A stretch of 64,000 nucleotides of DNA from Caprimulgus europaeus (GCA_907165065.1 OU015534.1:9245686-9309685); one strand, 5' to 3'. Counted from the first letter of the stretch, positions 12,296 to 25,539 are shown. Program-made: numbers and translations. The notes: generated by a model not told the origin, from the sequence alone.

Positions 12296-15200
12296 CCACT
12301 CACACTGTCCCACTCTCTTCTTGTCCATAAGGCAGTTGAAATAAAGCCCCCTGGCTTTGCTGAAATCAAAGATTTTTATAATTTTCCTTGCTAGAAATTT
12401 TGCCAATATCAGCATACTTCTGAGAAACGTTCTTGTGTCAGTATTTTCTCATATAAAACTGTTCCTTATGCAAAACTGACTACTCTCAGTGATAAGATCT
12501 TTTAATAGTTCCTATCCTGCTCTCAGCTCAAGCCTCTCCGTGTTACTGTAATTTTTTATCGCATGCTATAAATAAATAGTAATCATGTACAGAAGGAGTC
12601 TCCATCTTGCAAGGGTGTGTCACGATCTAGCCACAATGATGACATCTTGCCAGTTGAACTGATGACCCTGTTACTGATTGCAGTTTTGCACATGGCTGAG
12701 ATCAGGGCTAGAGATACGAGTGGCCAGCCTTCCTGCAGGATCCCCAGATTTTCTACATGGCCATGAGCCACAGGACATATTGGATATCATGGAGAGCTGA
12801 GGGAAGGAGTGGCTGCTGGGCTGGCTCAGCAGCAGGTAGATGCAGCATTTCTCTGGGCATCTTCTTGAGATGGAGGGTGCTGGGAAAGGGATCCAAGTGC
12901 ACTGGGATCCCACTGTGGCTCGGATATGCTGGCCCTTACTGCCATGCTGTATCCTTTCCCGTGGTTTGCCTGCTTTAGGCAGCCCTCGTGCTTAGAGGCT
13001 TACAGGAGGGGTGGGTTAGATGCTTTCTGTGCTTCAGGACCTCAGACGGGTTACGGCTGTGAAGACTGACCTTGACATTTTTCTACTTTCATCTATAAAA
13101 GCCAAAATAAATCATTGCATCAATGCTGACAATCCTTTTCAGGTTTTCCTCTGGATAGCTTTTACAGCTAGGGCTGATTTGCAAGAGACCCAAATTGCTA
13201 TTCCTGAAATACTGTAAAGAAATCCTGTTCAGCAAACAGTGCACATAAAATAAAAAATAAAAAGGAGGACCTTTGTCTGCCTTTAATAGTCCAAGTGTTT
13301 CCTCTGGCATTGCAGGCAGCCTGCCCTTCCTGTCGGGATGGCTGGCTGCAGCAAAGGAGATAACGGCGAATCTTTTTATAGGATGCTACAGACTGTAGGT
13401 GGAGAGCCCAGTTCAAAGTGCAAGTCACTGAGCTCCTATAAATTTTTCCTGACATCCCTGATAAACCCCATGCTCTCCCTTCCTCCCTGTGTCTTCTTTT
13501 AGCAAGGGGAAAGGGCTGGTAGTAAAGATACTATTTTTCCACTTCAGTCAATACTTTGATGTTTAAAGCTGTTTAATACTCATTAAAACTGCTCCTCAGA
13601 TGTAATTGCAAGAATTACACTGTCCTTTTTATGATTGTCTGTCAGCATTATGGGACAGGCAGTTAAAACCATCTCCATGACGGAGGGACGGTACGTCCAG
13701 CCCAGGGCTCTCCCCCGAGCAGAGGAGCAGGATCAGGCCTGGGGTCCCTCTGCTCCCTGACAGAGGTCAGATGTACGGGGGTAAATAGATTATTTCCTGG
13801 GAAAAGACGTTTTTGAGTTAATTGAGAGTGTTTGGAAATCTGTGCCGAGCGGTGACATCTCTGCTCTCCCCTCGCATGCTCCACTCCTGGCAGAAGGTGC
13901 CGTTTTAATCTTTTCAGAAAGAAACATTTAGATTTCTTTTTTCAACATAAAATTAATTTTGAAATTTGTTGAAAAGTTGTATATACCTACTTGTCTTTAA
14001 AAGGGTTTTGTTTAGGGGATGGGAAATCTCTGAGAGATGAAGTGAGACACTTGAATTTGAGAATCCTGGAACAAAAAGTTTTACTTGACTCAAACTAAGA
14101 AGACTGGAAGGAAAAAATGAAAAGTCTCTCAAGGCAACCTAAAGCAACATTTCCCGTTACTGCGGACAATGAGTTTAAAAAAAAAGAAAGCAATTATTCA
14201 CCCACCTTGGAATGAGCTATTTGGGTATCAACTCCTGCAACTACAGGTCTATTTCCTGAAGAATATCTTAAGATCCTTTCATGTCTTGCTATGACAACGC
14301 ATCTGGGCATTTCACAATGTTTTCATCAGAATGCCCTCACAGGGAAGTGCTAATAAGTCTATTGTTTCAATGTGAAAATGATGAGACCGATTTATCTCAT
14401 CTAATTTTAGTTATCTGAAAATTAGAGATCTTGTGCAAGCTGATTATCTAAAGCCACATTGTAGTTGATTTTCTCCCACTGTTACATCTTCTCATCAGGG
14501 TTGTGGAATGTGGGCAGGGAGGCTGTTTCTGCCTTTAGGAGATTTCTGGGCCATATTGTCAGGGGAGGAAGAAAAGACAGGAATTCATTTATTTTTTCTA
14601 TGTTAATGTAGTGCTCCAAGTGTCTTCTGAGATGTGAATTTGGGCTTCGTGCTGCAGCTGTGAGAAATGCTGCTCCTCTGGCCATCTGCTTTTAGTGGAT
14701 ATATGGTTAATGAGGCTAGGGAGTCATGAGTGCTGGAAGGGAAGCCAGCCACTTACTGTCTTCATGAATCTTTGGCTGGGAGACATTTCCTAAGGTGACC
14801 AGTAAGCCAGAGAGGCTCAGATGGACCTTTCTCTACATCTAAGAGAGAGGTTGTGTGCAGATGCAAAAGCCTTGAAACATTTAAACTCAGCAATTAGAGC
14901 AGGTGGCAAGACCTTTCGGGAGAATATTTCCACCTGTGATGTTAAGCTCCATTGAGATTTCTTTGCAGTCCAGCTCCATGCTTCAAGAACTGTCATTCAG
15001 CTCCAAATGCACTCCAAGAGCTACAAAAGAGCCACTGTCCTCTGCTTAATCCGTGGATTGTATGTCTCTGTTGGTGCCTGGCTGAAGTATAGTACACACA
15101 GCCCTAATAGAAGCAATTAATGTCAATCAAATGATACCTCCTCCCACACACCATTTGGACAAATACAACCATCTTAATTACCCAAGTTTCTTTGCTTTCA

Positions 15201-15640
15201 AAAGTATGTTCCACTTAACGATGCCGTTTCTAACACTGAAAGTCTGTTGTAGCAATCCCATTTCTAACAAAAATAATTTTCAGCAACAATTCTCTCTCTC
15301 CTTGCTCCCTTTCAGTCCTTTAACTTTTGCTTCCTTCATCTCCAAGCTTCACGCAGACCAGTTGGCTCCAGCCAGTACTAATTTCCTTCGTTGTCCTAGT
15401 GAAGCACTCGTGTAAAGGCTCTGACGTTTGACAGGGTGAGATTGTTCTGGTTGTGTTAGCAAAGCTCCCGAGTTGTACAACAGGGCTTGGAAATGCTCTT
15501 CTTTGCTCAGAGAGACATCCTGAGAAAGGAAAAGTGAGTTGGCACACAAGGAAAGTGCAATTGCTCAGTCATGTTAAAGCTGAGGCAAAATGTTTCTTTT
15601 TAAAGAGCTTTAAAATAGTCCCTAATGTAAAAGCTTAGCA
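12296..15640. other. No recognisable gene
   Basis: Unique-looking sequence with open frames up to 94 codons and no identifiable domain. AT-rich words dominate 13900-14480. Nothing here can be assigned to a repeat family by eye. Confidence 0.55.
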
Positions 15641-15716
15641 GCTGCAGCAACACGGTCTGAATAATTTCCATGTATTTGCTGCAGCAACACAGAGCCTGAA
15701 TAATTTCCATGTATTT
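15641..15716 (+). repeat. Two-copy tandem duplication, unit 37-39 bp
   Basis: Copy 1 (15641-15677) and copy 2 (15678-15716) both start GCTGCAGCAACAC and end 'ctgaataatttccatgtattt'. They differ only in a short stretch (GGT against AGAGC) near base 14 of the unit. The near identity points to a recent duplication. Confidence 0.95.
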
Positions 15717-18320
15717 ATCTACGTGTGTGCCCACACGTGTGTGTATTTTTTTTCCAACCCGCTTGCGCCAGTACCATAATAAGCAGCACACCAGCACATG
15801 CTCTCAGGTTGACACTGATTTATTTCCCACTAGGTGTGATGAACAACCCGTTGGGTTATGTCAATCTGAAGTGGGCCATCTGATTTCAATTCCAGCTCCC
15901 AACAATTAATGCCTTACACACAATTTCGGTACAATACCCAGCTTACGGCCTATTATGTTTATCGTCAGACCATGAAGTATTAGTTACAGCAAGCCAAAAT
16001 ATGTCAGATAGCCCTGGCTTTCTCTAGCGTTCTTGAGAGTGAGCTAAAAAGGAAATGTTTCTTCTATGAGCAGGAAACTGAAGCTTTGAAACCCTTGAAT
16101 GCACATGGTCAGCCTGTGAAATCTAGCTTCGATTCTCCTTACCAAACTGGCTCTAATTGATTTCAGAAGGTAATCAAATTTCCAACACTGAATTAGAAGA
16201 AGAGTAGTATATTCTGTGTGATGGATGGAAACAGGTGGACATCTAGGTGTAAGATGGGAGTGTAAGACAGGAATCACAAGGGAACTGGTCAATTCTCTTA
16301 TGCATGGGAATGCAAAAATTTCTAGGCAAGACATAGGTTCCCTGGTATTCAGTGAGAAGGTGATTCTTGGTTTAAATTTACTTGTTAAGTGAAATATAAA
16401 AGGAGTGCATGCTAGCATCATGGGCCAGGTGGAATGGGGAGTGAGCATCATGACTGGGAGAGCTGAGAAGGGTGTGGACTAGTTCAACAGCTCTGTGTTT
16501 CCTAAGAGCTATGGTGGGCTGCTGTGGCTTGGTCAAAACCCATGCTAGATGCTTAGATTCTGACAAAGTGAATTTTTCTGAGAGACCCTTCTTTGATGTG
16601 TATCTATACTTCTTTTTATCCTGTGCTTGCATTTGGAATTTCCGAGAACTTACCGACTAAAAAGTCCTGATTTTTGGGTCTGCAAGTTCAACCCTCTTTG
16701 AAATTCTTAGGTAAAATGTTCTCTATAAGCTACAGCATTCTAATACTGTTTTTTTTTCACATTTCATGCCAGGAGATGAAGAAGTATCTTACAAGCTCTT
16801 ACCCCTTTCTTGTATTGCTAGTGTGTAAATGATCCTATAGCTATAAGGGAAAGATTAAAGTGTGGGTAGGTAGGTAGGAATGTTTATATGATTTTAATGA
16901 AATGGATGGAAAGCAGGTAGGTGATGAGGTTCTGCAAGCTCATGGAGCAGAAGCAGTCTACCATGTCTCTTGAAGTAAGTCTGAAGAACCAGACACCTGC
17001 CCTTCCATTTGTCTGCTGATCTGTCAGCGTGGTGCTGCTGGTTGTCATCGCAGGAGCTGAATGCTCCGGTAGGAACACAGAGGCGAAGTGCTTACTGCAC
17101 TCCAGTGAATTCACAGCTCTTTGATGAGGTCCTTGTACCCCAAATTTCCCTTGCATGTGAAGGAGCCCAAACTTGATAACTGCTCTCACACAGAGCATTT
17201 AATCTCTCTATCATCAAAAAGTTAGCTAAGAAATTGTTTTGAGGAATGCTTTTGTTTTCTGGGGTTTTTAAGAGTGACTTACCAGGTCTAAGTGTCCTGT
17301 CACTTGATGGAAGTGGAGGAAGGTTTCTCAGACACCATCATGATACTAGAAGTGTTGAGTGATTTAATAACAGATATTTTAGAAATAGTGTGGGCAATCC
17401 CAGGAGTGTATGTAGAGCACAAAGCTCTCATCACATCAAGAGGATGCTTCACAAGTGGATGACTGGTATGAGACACAAGGATTTTTACCACCCAGCTGTA
17501 CTCTGCATCTTATCTCGTAGGCTTTTGTTCTGTTTGTATGTGTAAATAACCTTTGAGTAAGCAATTTCAATGTAGGGGGCTTATGACTCCTTAACTCAAC
17601 TTTATGCATTCATGCCTGTAGCAATGGAAGGATCTACCAATCCCCACTTTTTCACTAAAGATGGAGGCTATCATCTTTTGAAGAGATTACATGCTATGCA
17701 TTGGGTAATAGGTCTTGGATGGATCATTACCATGAGAAAGTGCTCTTTTGCTGAAACACTGATTACTAACGCTGCACTGAAGAGATTCAAAAATCTCTCT
17801 TGTGTTTTTGTATTCCTAATGCACTCACCAGTTCTATCCTAACAAATACTTCCAAGCAGCAAAGAAGAACATCAATGGGACCAGAACTCAGCCCTGCTAT
17901 GTCAAAGCTCCTTGAGTCAGCAAAAGAGGATGAGAGAATCTCGAGGAACATATCTTTTGTCACAGTCAAGCAGTTTCAGAATTGATCAGTGCTTTTAATT
18001 CATATTTTGAGACTTTCATAAAAAGTCCAGAGACTCAGAGGGAACTACTTACTTTCAGTATGTATTGCTCATGAGATATCACGTTTTGTTGCTTCCCTGA
18101 GGTCAAAAATATTTCAGCAAAAGCTGTGTGGTGTTTGAAGGTTTGCTTATATGCATTGAGAAAATCAAGAAGGGAAGAGTGAGAAATTTGGACATCTATT
18201 TCTATGGGTTCCATCATCATGAAGCGCAAACTCCTCTCAGTCACCCTATGATTTCTCCTCAGCAGCATTCATGGCAGCAGGGAAGTGCAGTCCTCATGGT
18301 ATACCAATAGGCACAGTCTA
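15717..18320. other. No recognisable gene
   Basis: A small (GTAG)n patch at about 16863-16877 is the only simple repeat. Open frames reach 135 codons on the reverse strand (16044-16451) but show no domain, and the sequence has no repeat signature I can name. Confidence 0.55.
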
Positions 18321-18460
18321 ATCATAAAATGATAGAATAATTTAGGTTGGAAGGCACCTCTGGAGATCATCTAGTCCAGTTTACCCCTGAAGGACAGATT
18401 AAAAATCAGGTTCAATGTTGAAGCTAAGGTTGCTAAGGTTACGAAGGCATTCTTTGGCAA
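18321..18460 (-). mobile_element. CR1 LINE 3' end, reversed
   Basis: It begins with decayed terminal repeats (ATCATAAAATGATAGAATAA), then 'ggttggaaggcacctctggag' and 'atcatctagtcca', the characteristic reversed CR1 tail. Identity fades after about 140 bases. The element is an old, heavily 5'-truncated copy whose true 3' end is at the left. Confidence 0.9.
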
Positions 18461-21400
18461 AGCTGAGAACTAAGCTCAAGTTTCTTGTATCCTAGTGTGC
18501 AGCCCCTCAATTACAACTCTAACCCATGTTTTGTAAGTTATTTTTAAAAAGGTTTGGAAAACCAGGCTAATCTAGTTTAGCTTATGAGTTGGTACTATCA
18601 TCTATACATGGGCAAAGGGACTAGACATGTCCAGTGGTAGGACAACAAGTTGAAAGAGTGAGCGATAGAAAGGGCATATGAAAAAATAGCTGTTTCACTC
18701 TGAATTTATGATGTATGCTAAAGGTTTAAGAAAGGCACCCAAATGCTTTCATTTTATACAGCTGATTACCTAATGCTGTGCTCTGAAGTTCAAGCTTTTA
18801 CTAGCTGACTAATATCTAAAGACGTTTTCTGCTTGTTTTCTCTGCAAACCTCATTGCACTGACAAGAAATACATTGTCCATATGGGGTGAAGAATGGCAT
18901 TTAAGTATCGTGTGTTGAAATCCCAGTCACTTTTACACATTATGCTTCAAAGCCCTGCTTCTTGGATACACAGGTAGTTGTGTTTCCAGCAGAGGTTTAC
19001 ATAGTTTAGCATGAAGTAAAAGCACCAGAGGATGAAGCCAGCCACGTATATAAACCATTAAACAATTTCGGCGCAAAGCTGCACAAAATATCTATTAAAT
19101 TTCACAGTACTATTAAAAAAATCACATTTAAGCTTTCTTTGTTTCTAGCAATAAGGCTTTGAAGCATGGAAAAGTTGGTTAAAAAATTCCCTGACAATAA
19201 ACAACCAAAACCCAGCCTTTGCTTGGTACGTAATTTCACAGCAAAGACGAAATGTCCAGGTCCCATGCTTCCCAATTGGTCTTGCTCCAATCCTGAGCTG
19301 ACTTTTAAGTATTCTGCAGTGTAAATGTTCCCTTTGTGAAGTGGGCTATAGCCAATGCCCATGGAAGCCTCTCCTAAGGAGGTGTTATTTTAATATATGA
19401 AGGGCAGTAATTTCATTTCATAAAGATAGCTTGTTCCGTGGAGGAAATAAACATCACACTTGACAGATGCAGGGACGCTCAAAGATCCTCAGCTCCTGTG
19501 GAGGCACGGGAAAGCCTATAAAGCTTTTCTGTGTTCCCTGCATTATGGTGCATGGGGCTTTAGATGTCTTCTCTGAAAAGCAATTATGTGGTGTAACTGT
19601 AGCCACCTAATAATTTTATTTTACTTTTAAATACCGTGCATGAATGCAATAGAATGCAAGGAGAAGTATGATATTATGTGGAAGGGTGCTGATAGCAAAT
19701 GGAGAAGGATCCCTAAGTTAGTACATTACCTTCTCTATATTCAGCTGTAGAGAACTTGCTGGGAACTGTCATCAGGCAAGGTGTGAGGGGTTCAAAACCA
19801 GCTTATACATGACTAGTTTATGGGAATAGCATCTCTGTTGGTGTAACAGAGTGCAGGTTAATGGACTTGTGCAACTCTTGTTTCACTCAGCAATTTGTCT
19901 CACCACCTGTCCTGAGCACATAGTAGTCTGAGATGGTGGATTGCCCCCAAAATTCCTATTTTGGATTCCCTCATTTTGGAAATGTTGTGTCCCCAGCATG
20001 CTGTGGCTGACTGCCCCTTTTCAAAATATGCACAATCTCTGTCTTTGATTTAATTCTTTTTGCATGTTGAAGGAAGAGTTCAGATGAAAGGGATGAGAAA
20101 CTGTGTTGGGTTTGTGTGTGGGGGACCAATTAAATTGATTTTTTCTTCCCCAAGTTGAGTCTGTTTTGCCTGTGACCATAACTGGTGAGTGAGCTGTCTC
20201 TGTCCTCATTCTTAATCTGTGACTCCTTTGTTGTGATTCCTTTCCCATCTCACTGGGTGGGGGGAGTGCGTGCAGGACCACACGGTCCTACCTGTGGGTA
20301 AAACCACCACAGAAATGCTCTGCCTTATCTATTAATTCAATTCTGTATTTGTTATCCAGAAATTATGGGGAGAAGGCTGCAGAGCAGAGGTGAGGCTTAT
20401 CCAGAGTTACTCCAACCGCATTTCTCACCGTCATATTTGTTGTGCTTGGAAGGAACTGGATCGCTCTGTTGTCTCTCTCACTCCCTCTTACTGAACACAG
20501 TAGCTATACTATAGTCTCGACTGGAGACCTGTGGCACTTAATGGTGAACCAAAGTTGCTTCATTTTTCCTTCATTTCATAAGTGAAGCTGGAGTTGAGGT
20601 GGGTAGAGGGGGTGGAAGCAAGGAGAGGAGGAAAATTCACCTTGAGAAAACCCAGGTTTCCTTAATGAGCAAAAGATGTTATGCTGAGGACAACACATAT
20701 TGCAGGAACTTTGTTGGCCAAAAAAAGGAAGAATGCTCTGTCTGTCTCACAGTGCTTACAACTTTTCTGCTCAATGCAAGAATGCAAAGTGTATTGGAGA
20801 AAAGAAAACTGAAAGCAAGCTTAGGTAAAATTCCTTTTCTGTCATTCCAGTAACATGCCATTCTGTCACCGAACATCACTGCTGCTTGAATGAATGCAAA
20901 AGAGAGAGGCTGTGCTGAAATCCATAGTGCTTTCTAAATAAACCTTATGGTATAGGAAAACATAATTTAATTCCCAGGATAAATAGCTCAGAAATTGAAG
21001 AATTTGCTTTTTCATGTGCAATGTAGAACTTGTAACAGATATAATTTCATCAGCAGCGAATGCTGTTGTTGGCACTATTTTAGCATTGTAGTAACAGTTC
21101 TGTGATAAAACAATTTTTGATTTCTTTTAGGTTTTTTTCAAATGATTCATCATATATTATGTGCCAGCAATAGTTCTTACCAGTAAAGGCTGCTGTGGAA
21201 ATGACCTCTCAGAACAGTGTTGTATGATGTTATATCCAGTAGTGTCAGGGAATTCCTTATAGAAGAAATAAATACCACAGAATTAGTTGTACAATATTTC
21301 AATTAAACTTCAGTTTCCTTTTCAAAAGCTTACAGAAATGGCAGCATCTACTGTATATTTTTTTTCTTGCAAATTTTTATTTCCTCTTTGGATTTTGTTT

Positions 21401-21960
21401 TTCAGAAGTTTGTATTTCTATCTAAATTAGTTCAAGCTGTCACCAGTACATATACAAAGAAAACAATGCTTAATTCACTGCATTGCATTTTTCTTATAGA
21501 CTTTGCATGTATTCTATCTCATTATTTATTTCAGCAGCAGCCAGACAATACTATCACAAAAGAGTCTTGTCGTGATGGAGGACTTTTTTTGGGTTTGGGA
21601 AAAATCTTGGGAGAAGCCAACCAGTGTGATTTGGCAGCTCCATTCTTTTTGCTTTTGTTCTCCTTGAGCCGGATGGCTTTCTTACTCACTGGTTCCAGTG
21701 GGACTTCTTGTGGGGTAAAATACTATATAACAACAGTGGAGTTATGACAATCTGTCCCTCCCTGTGCAGAGAGATATTAAAAGTCCACTCCTCCAGGAAC
21801 TAAGAGAATTAGAGACTCTGCTAAATAACAGCTTGGAAATGCTTTTCCCTGTGTACATGTACTAGTTTTGATTGGGGAGTGGAGTTTTCTGGACTGACTC
21901 CAAAGCTGAATGTGAAGGAGGGTGGGTGAAGGACCATCCTAGTAGCTGGTCTGGGAAGCT
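18461..21960. other. No recognisable gene
   Basis: Ordinary non-coding sequence with short frames only, up to 126 codons at 21367-21747, where the translation is hydrophobic and phenylalanine-rich because the DNA is T-rich. No nameable repeat. Confidence 0.55.
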
Positions 21961-21986
21961 GCTTGTGTGTTAGGTCCTACACAAGC
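21961..21986. repeat. Inverted repeat with 8-bp arms
   Basis: GCTTGTGT and ACACAAGC are perfect complements separated by ten bases, within which AGG-T-CCT can extend the stem. It could form a small cruciform or RNA hairpin. No run of T follows and no neighbouring gene gives it a role. Confidence 0.6.
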
Positions 21987-22451
21987 ACATTCGGTCAAGT
22001 CTCAGACATCACAGGCTGGCCCCTTGGTTAGTCATTTATAACCGTGAAAAATAAGGGCAAGGTGGGTGCAGAAAGTTCTCATTTTGTATTAGTGGTGTGT
22101 TTTGACCACCCTGTGTTTATTTTACTCAGACATAAGCAAGAACACAAGATGTAGGGCACAGTGAAGCAACGCCTGGGAATTTTGCCACTGATGCTAATGG
22201 TGTTGGTCTCTAATCCCTTTCCAGCAAAGGCGAGATGATGCATCAGCAAAATGGCCGCCCACACTAGGAGAGACACCAGGACCATTCACAGTTGCCTAGA
22301 CAGTGAAACAGTATTTTGGGGAGGAAAAAAAAGAAAAAGCTCATTCGTTAATATATGGTCTTATAGGGTAAATATTTACCCAGCCATCTAAAGGCAGGAG
22401 TAATCGCTGCAGTTTTCCCTTCACTCAGAGACTGGAGATTTTCCCTGACTG

Positions 22452-22469
22452 AAAAAAAAAAAAAAAAAA
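22452..22469 (+). repeat. Poly(A) tract, 18 A
   Basis: Uninterrupted run of 18 A. The sequence before it is not a recognisable retroposed gene, and no matching flanking duplication is obvious, so it is treated as a simple homopolymer. Confidence 0.9.
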
Positions 22470-22671
22470 GAAGTCCAATTTTGTGTATGTGAAGAAATCA
22501 AAGCATTGCCCTTGAAATGGGTTTTTCAGCTGTCTCTTGGGTATTCTGGGGTTAGTTTTCACCACGTGAGGTTCTGAAGTGCATACTCAAAGGTTCAAAC
22601 ACAGGAAAATTGGCTATCACTGCCAGCTCTGTTGGGTGGGGAGAAAGCAGTTCCTTTATAGAAAAAGGTGT

Positions 22672-22683
22672 GGGGGGGGGGGG
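22672..22683 (+). repeat. Poly(G) tract, 12 G
   Basis: Twelve consecutive G, preceded by GGTGT and followed by TGG. Such runs are prone to length variation and to sequencing error. Confidence 0.9.
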
Positions 22684-22811
22684 TGGAAAAAGGAAGACTT
22701 TTTTCTTCGTCTTCTTCCAAGGGACTATATGAGAATGATCTGGAAGAAGTCTTGACTTTTATTATATCCTGCAATCAAATTTGAGCATCTTATTTGCTTC
22801 TTTTCTCCAAG

Positions 22812-22825
22812 ACCACCCGGGTGGT
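22812..22825. repeat. 14-bp perfect palindrome followed by CA repeat
   Basis: ACCACCCGGGTGGT is a perfect palindrome centred on CCCGGG. A short (CA)n stretch follows at about 22831-22842. The palindrome is GC-rich and stands out from AT-rich neighbours. Confidence 0.75.
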
Positions 22826-22843
22826 AACAGTCCACACACACAC

Positions 22844-23547
22844 AATTTTGGTATGCATAAACCCATAAATTTCATAACAAAATATAGGAGCTGAGGTTGT
22901 AGGAGGACTGTAAGGCAGAAGGTGCTGAAATGTAAAGTCTGTGTGTGTTTGAAGGGATGTCATTTATTACATACTTCTGCCTTTTTAAAAAAAAACCCTC
23001 TTACTGTTACCACACAGACTGCACAAATATATATTGCCTAATGCAAGGTGGTGTGGTGTAAAGATTTTATTGGCATGCAGTAGCTTAGTTTGAGTAGCAA
23101 AGGCCTGAGCAAGCTCTGTGTCACCTCAGATGTGTGCCAAGAAAACATGTCCTTGGCATGGGCAATGAGAACATCCCCAGTGACGCTGCATAGGTGTAAA
23201 TCTAATGAGGATAATAACCCGTATGCTTCAGGGCATCAACCCATTACTGACTGCCTGGGATTAGGAAGGAATTTCTCCTTTGGTTGTGTTATTCTAAAGC
23301 CATTTATTGTGGGGCTCCACACACTTCTCTCTGAAGCCTCTGCCACTGGCCACTGCAGGAAGAGGATAATGAATTTGATTGACTACCTGGAAGGGCCTGA
23401 TCTGGCAACTCATGTGCTCTTCTGCAAATTCTGTAATGGTACCCGTTTTTATGTGGTTTGGAAAATGTTTTGATGAGGCACTTTGTGCACATCTCTCTGT
23501 AATGCCAACTCCTGTAAAGCTTCTTTTATAAATGCATGGAATAATTT
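22844..23547. other. No recognisable gene
   Basis: Unique-looking. A forward open frame of 127 codons (23090-23473) has no recognisable motif and no matching splice framework. It is regarded as chance. Confidence 0.5.
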
Positions 23548-23690
23548 AATTTGGCAGGGAGCTCTGCAGATCTCCAGTCCAGCACCTCACTCCAGGCAGG
23601 GCTGACTTCAAAGTCAGGCCAGGTTGCCCAGGGCCTTGCCCAGTTTAGCACGGAAAGTCTCCAGGGGTGGGAATGTTGCTCCTTCTCTGT
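23548..23690 (-). mobile_element. CR1 LINE fragment, reversed
   Basis: The order 'ttggcagggagctctgcaga', 'tctccagtcca', 'ggcagggctgacttcaaag', 'aggttgcccagggccttg' and 'aaagtctccaggggtggga' follows the reversed CR1 3' region. The terminal 8-bp repeats are lost. Old, short copy. Confidence 0.85.
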
Positions 23691-25178
23691 CCATTCCTCC
23701 ATGGGGAGTTTCCAGCAACTCTAGTAGGAGTGACACTTCTAGAATCATCTGTCTTAACTTGAGCTGTAGAAAGGTGGAGTCTCTCTAGACACAGTAATGT
23801 TTTCCTTCTCTTGTAATCAAGGGAGAGAAATACATGTCTCCTGATGGAGTTTCTTTCATGCAAAGATAGGTGGCTGAGACCACCCTTGGCCTGAATAACT
23901 TCTGACAAGGTCTCTCTTTCTCCACTGAACCTGGGAAGAACATAGATAACACCCTTGGATTTAAGCCCTATGTGCTAGGCAGCATTAGTTACTTGGAATG
24001 AGTCTCAGCCAAATTATAAAGTCGTTCAAGGTGAAGGGAATAGTGACAGCTTATGTAACACAGTGTTATGAGCTGACTATGAAAAAAAAGCCCCCAAATA
24101 TTAGAGAAGGTAGTGTCTTCAATTTTTGATGGTGTACAACTACTATTCCTGAGCAACAAGACCTTGGATGTAGCGAGTTTCTCGATATGGCTTTATATCT
24201 GACTTATTGTTGCACATCTAAAATCAGTGAAGATTTATCCTGTTGAAAAATGGCTTTGGATTTCAACAGTATCAGATGATATTTGAAATCTGAAAGTTTG
24301 ATTTGGGCTATCCTTGCTACAGCTGGTAGAAAAATTCAGACTATTACTGTTTCATTGGAAGAGAGAAAGATATATCAAATAAAATATTGTGAAAAAAACA
24401 CATCCGTCTTTTAGGTGACAAGGAAAAAATAGTAAGAGGAAAAAATAGGAAATTCCATCTGATAGAAAAGCAAGCAAAAAAAAAAAAAATCATAAAATCT
24501 TTTAAAGGATCTGGCAAGAAATCATTGGCAGCTTCTAAAGTTCCACTAGAATTTTAGACTTGCCCAATGAAATCTTCTTCCTTGGAACTGGATCTGGAAA
24601 ATTGGTGGACGTAGTGCTCTCCAAACAGAAAACAAAATCACTGGCAATATCGCTTGGGGAAGAGTCACCAAGATTTTGGGATGAGATTATTCCAATACAT
24701 TTCTCCAGCAAATTGCTGTTTATTTCTTTCTCTCCTTTATGAACAGAGGCCTAATGATTATATGCTTCTTTCAGTCATACAGTCTGTTATATCTCAACAA
24801 GTCTCAGCGAATTTCTTGAGAATGAGTTAAGGTTTTCCTATTCCAACCTAAAGAGAAAGAAACACAAAAGGTCAAGGGCAATCAAAAAATCACTTTTTAT
24901 CGCCATTTAAGAAACTTCCATAGCAAATCAAATTGAAATCCTTCCTGCAAGGCAAACCCTTTGCACACTGTCTTATTTTCAGGATGCCAGGGGAATAAAT
25001 GGAGTGATGGAATCTGGAAAGATCTTGCTGCAATTTGAAAAGTAACTTTCTCCTTCCTTTCCCCCCACCTACTGCCACAGCAGGGGAAAATTATGGGAGA
25101 AAGAAAAATAAAGCTCCCGCAATGTTAAAGCTTACTGCTCTGTCAAATAAAATTTTCTATATTTTTCCATGAATTACG
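23691..25178. other. No recognisable gene; A-rich near 24.4-24.5 kb
   Basis: Contains an A14 run at 24476-24489 in a purine-rich neighbourhood. No frame over 90 codons and no nameable repeat. Confidence 0.55.
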
Positions 25179-25208
25179 AAAAAATTAAAAAAAAAAAAGA
25201 AAAAAAAG
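25179..25208 (+). repeat. A-rich tract
   Basis: Nearly uninterrupted A run broken by TT and single G. It directly precedes the CpG-rich patch at 25.3 kb, producing an abrupt composition change. Confidence 0.85.
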
Positions 25209-25294
25209 GATCCATGTGTAAGTATGCTGCCCGAGTGGTGTGCCAAACTAGTGTGGGCAACCCACACTAAGAGTCCACAGAGCTGCTGCATTCC

Positions 25295-25470
25295 TCAACC
25301 CTCGCACGTGGGCAGCGCTGGATGGGAAGGGAAGCGCAGAGGAGCAGCAGCGTTGGCTTCCCCGGCCTGGGCGCGGGCCAGCATAGCTGTGGCTGGTGCT
25401 CTGGAGGCGGTGTGCAGCCCGGACACGGTGCAGGGGGGCTGCCCTCTCCCCCCAGAGCCGTCGAGAGGCC
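25295..25470. promoter_or_regulatory. Small CpG-rich, GC-rich patch
   Basis: About a dozen CpG dinucleotides fall in roughly 170 bases, including AGCGCT, GGGCGCGGGCC, GGCGGTG, CCCGGACACGG and GCCGTCGAG, while several kilobases either side have almost none. A CACGTG E-box lies at its left edge. This looks like a mini CpG island or a local GC-biased patch, and could be an alternative promoter or enhancer. Open frames on both strands through it (up to 104 codons) result from low stop density and have no domain I recognise. It is shorter than usual CpG-island thresholds. Confidence 0.45.
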
Positions 25471-25539
25471 TCGAAAATGGCAAAACTAAACACGCTTTGG
25501 GTTGCTGTTTTAATTGTGGGAAAGGGTCTGCTTCTTGAA

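Noticed and set aside
19785-19800. GGGTTCAAAACC, resembling a tRNA B box (also near 34487)
   Set aside because: No A box or cloverleaf-forming sequence at the right distance in either place.
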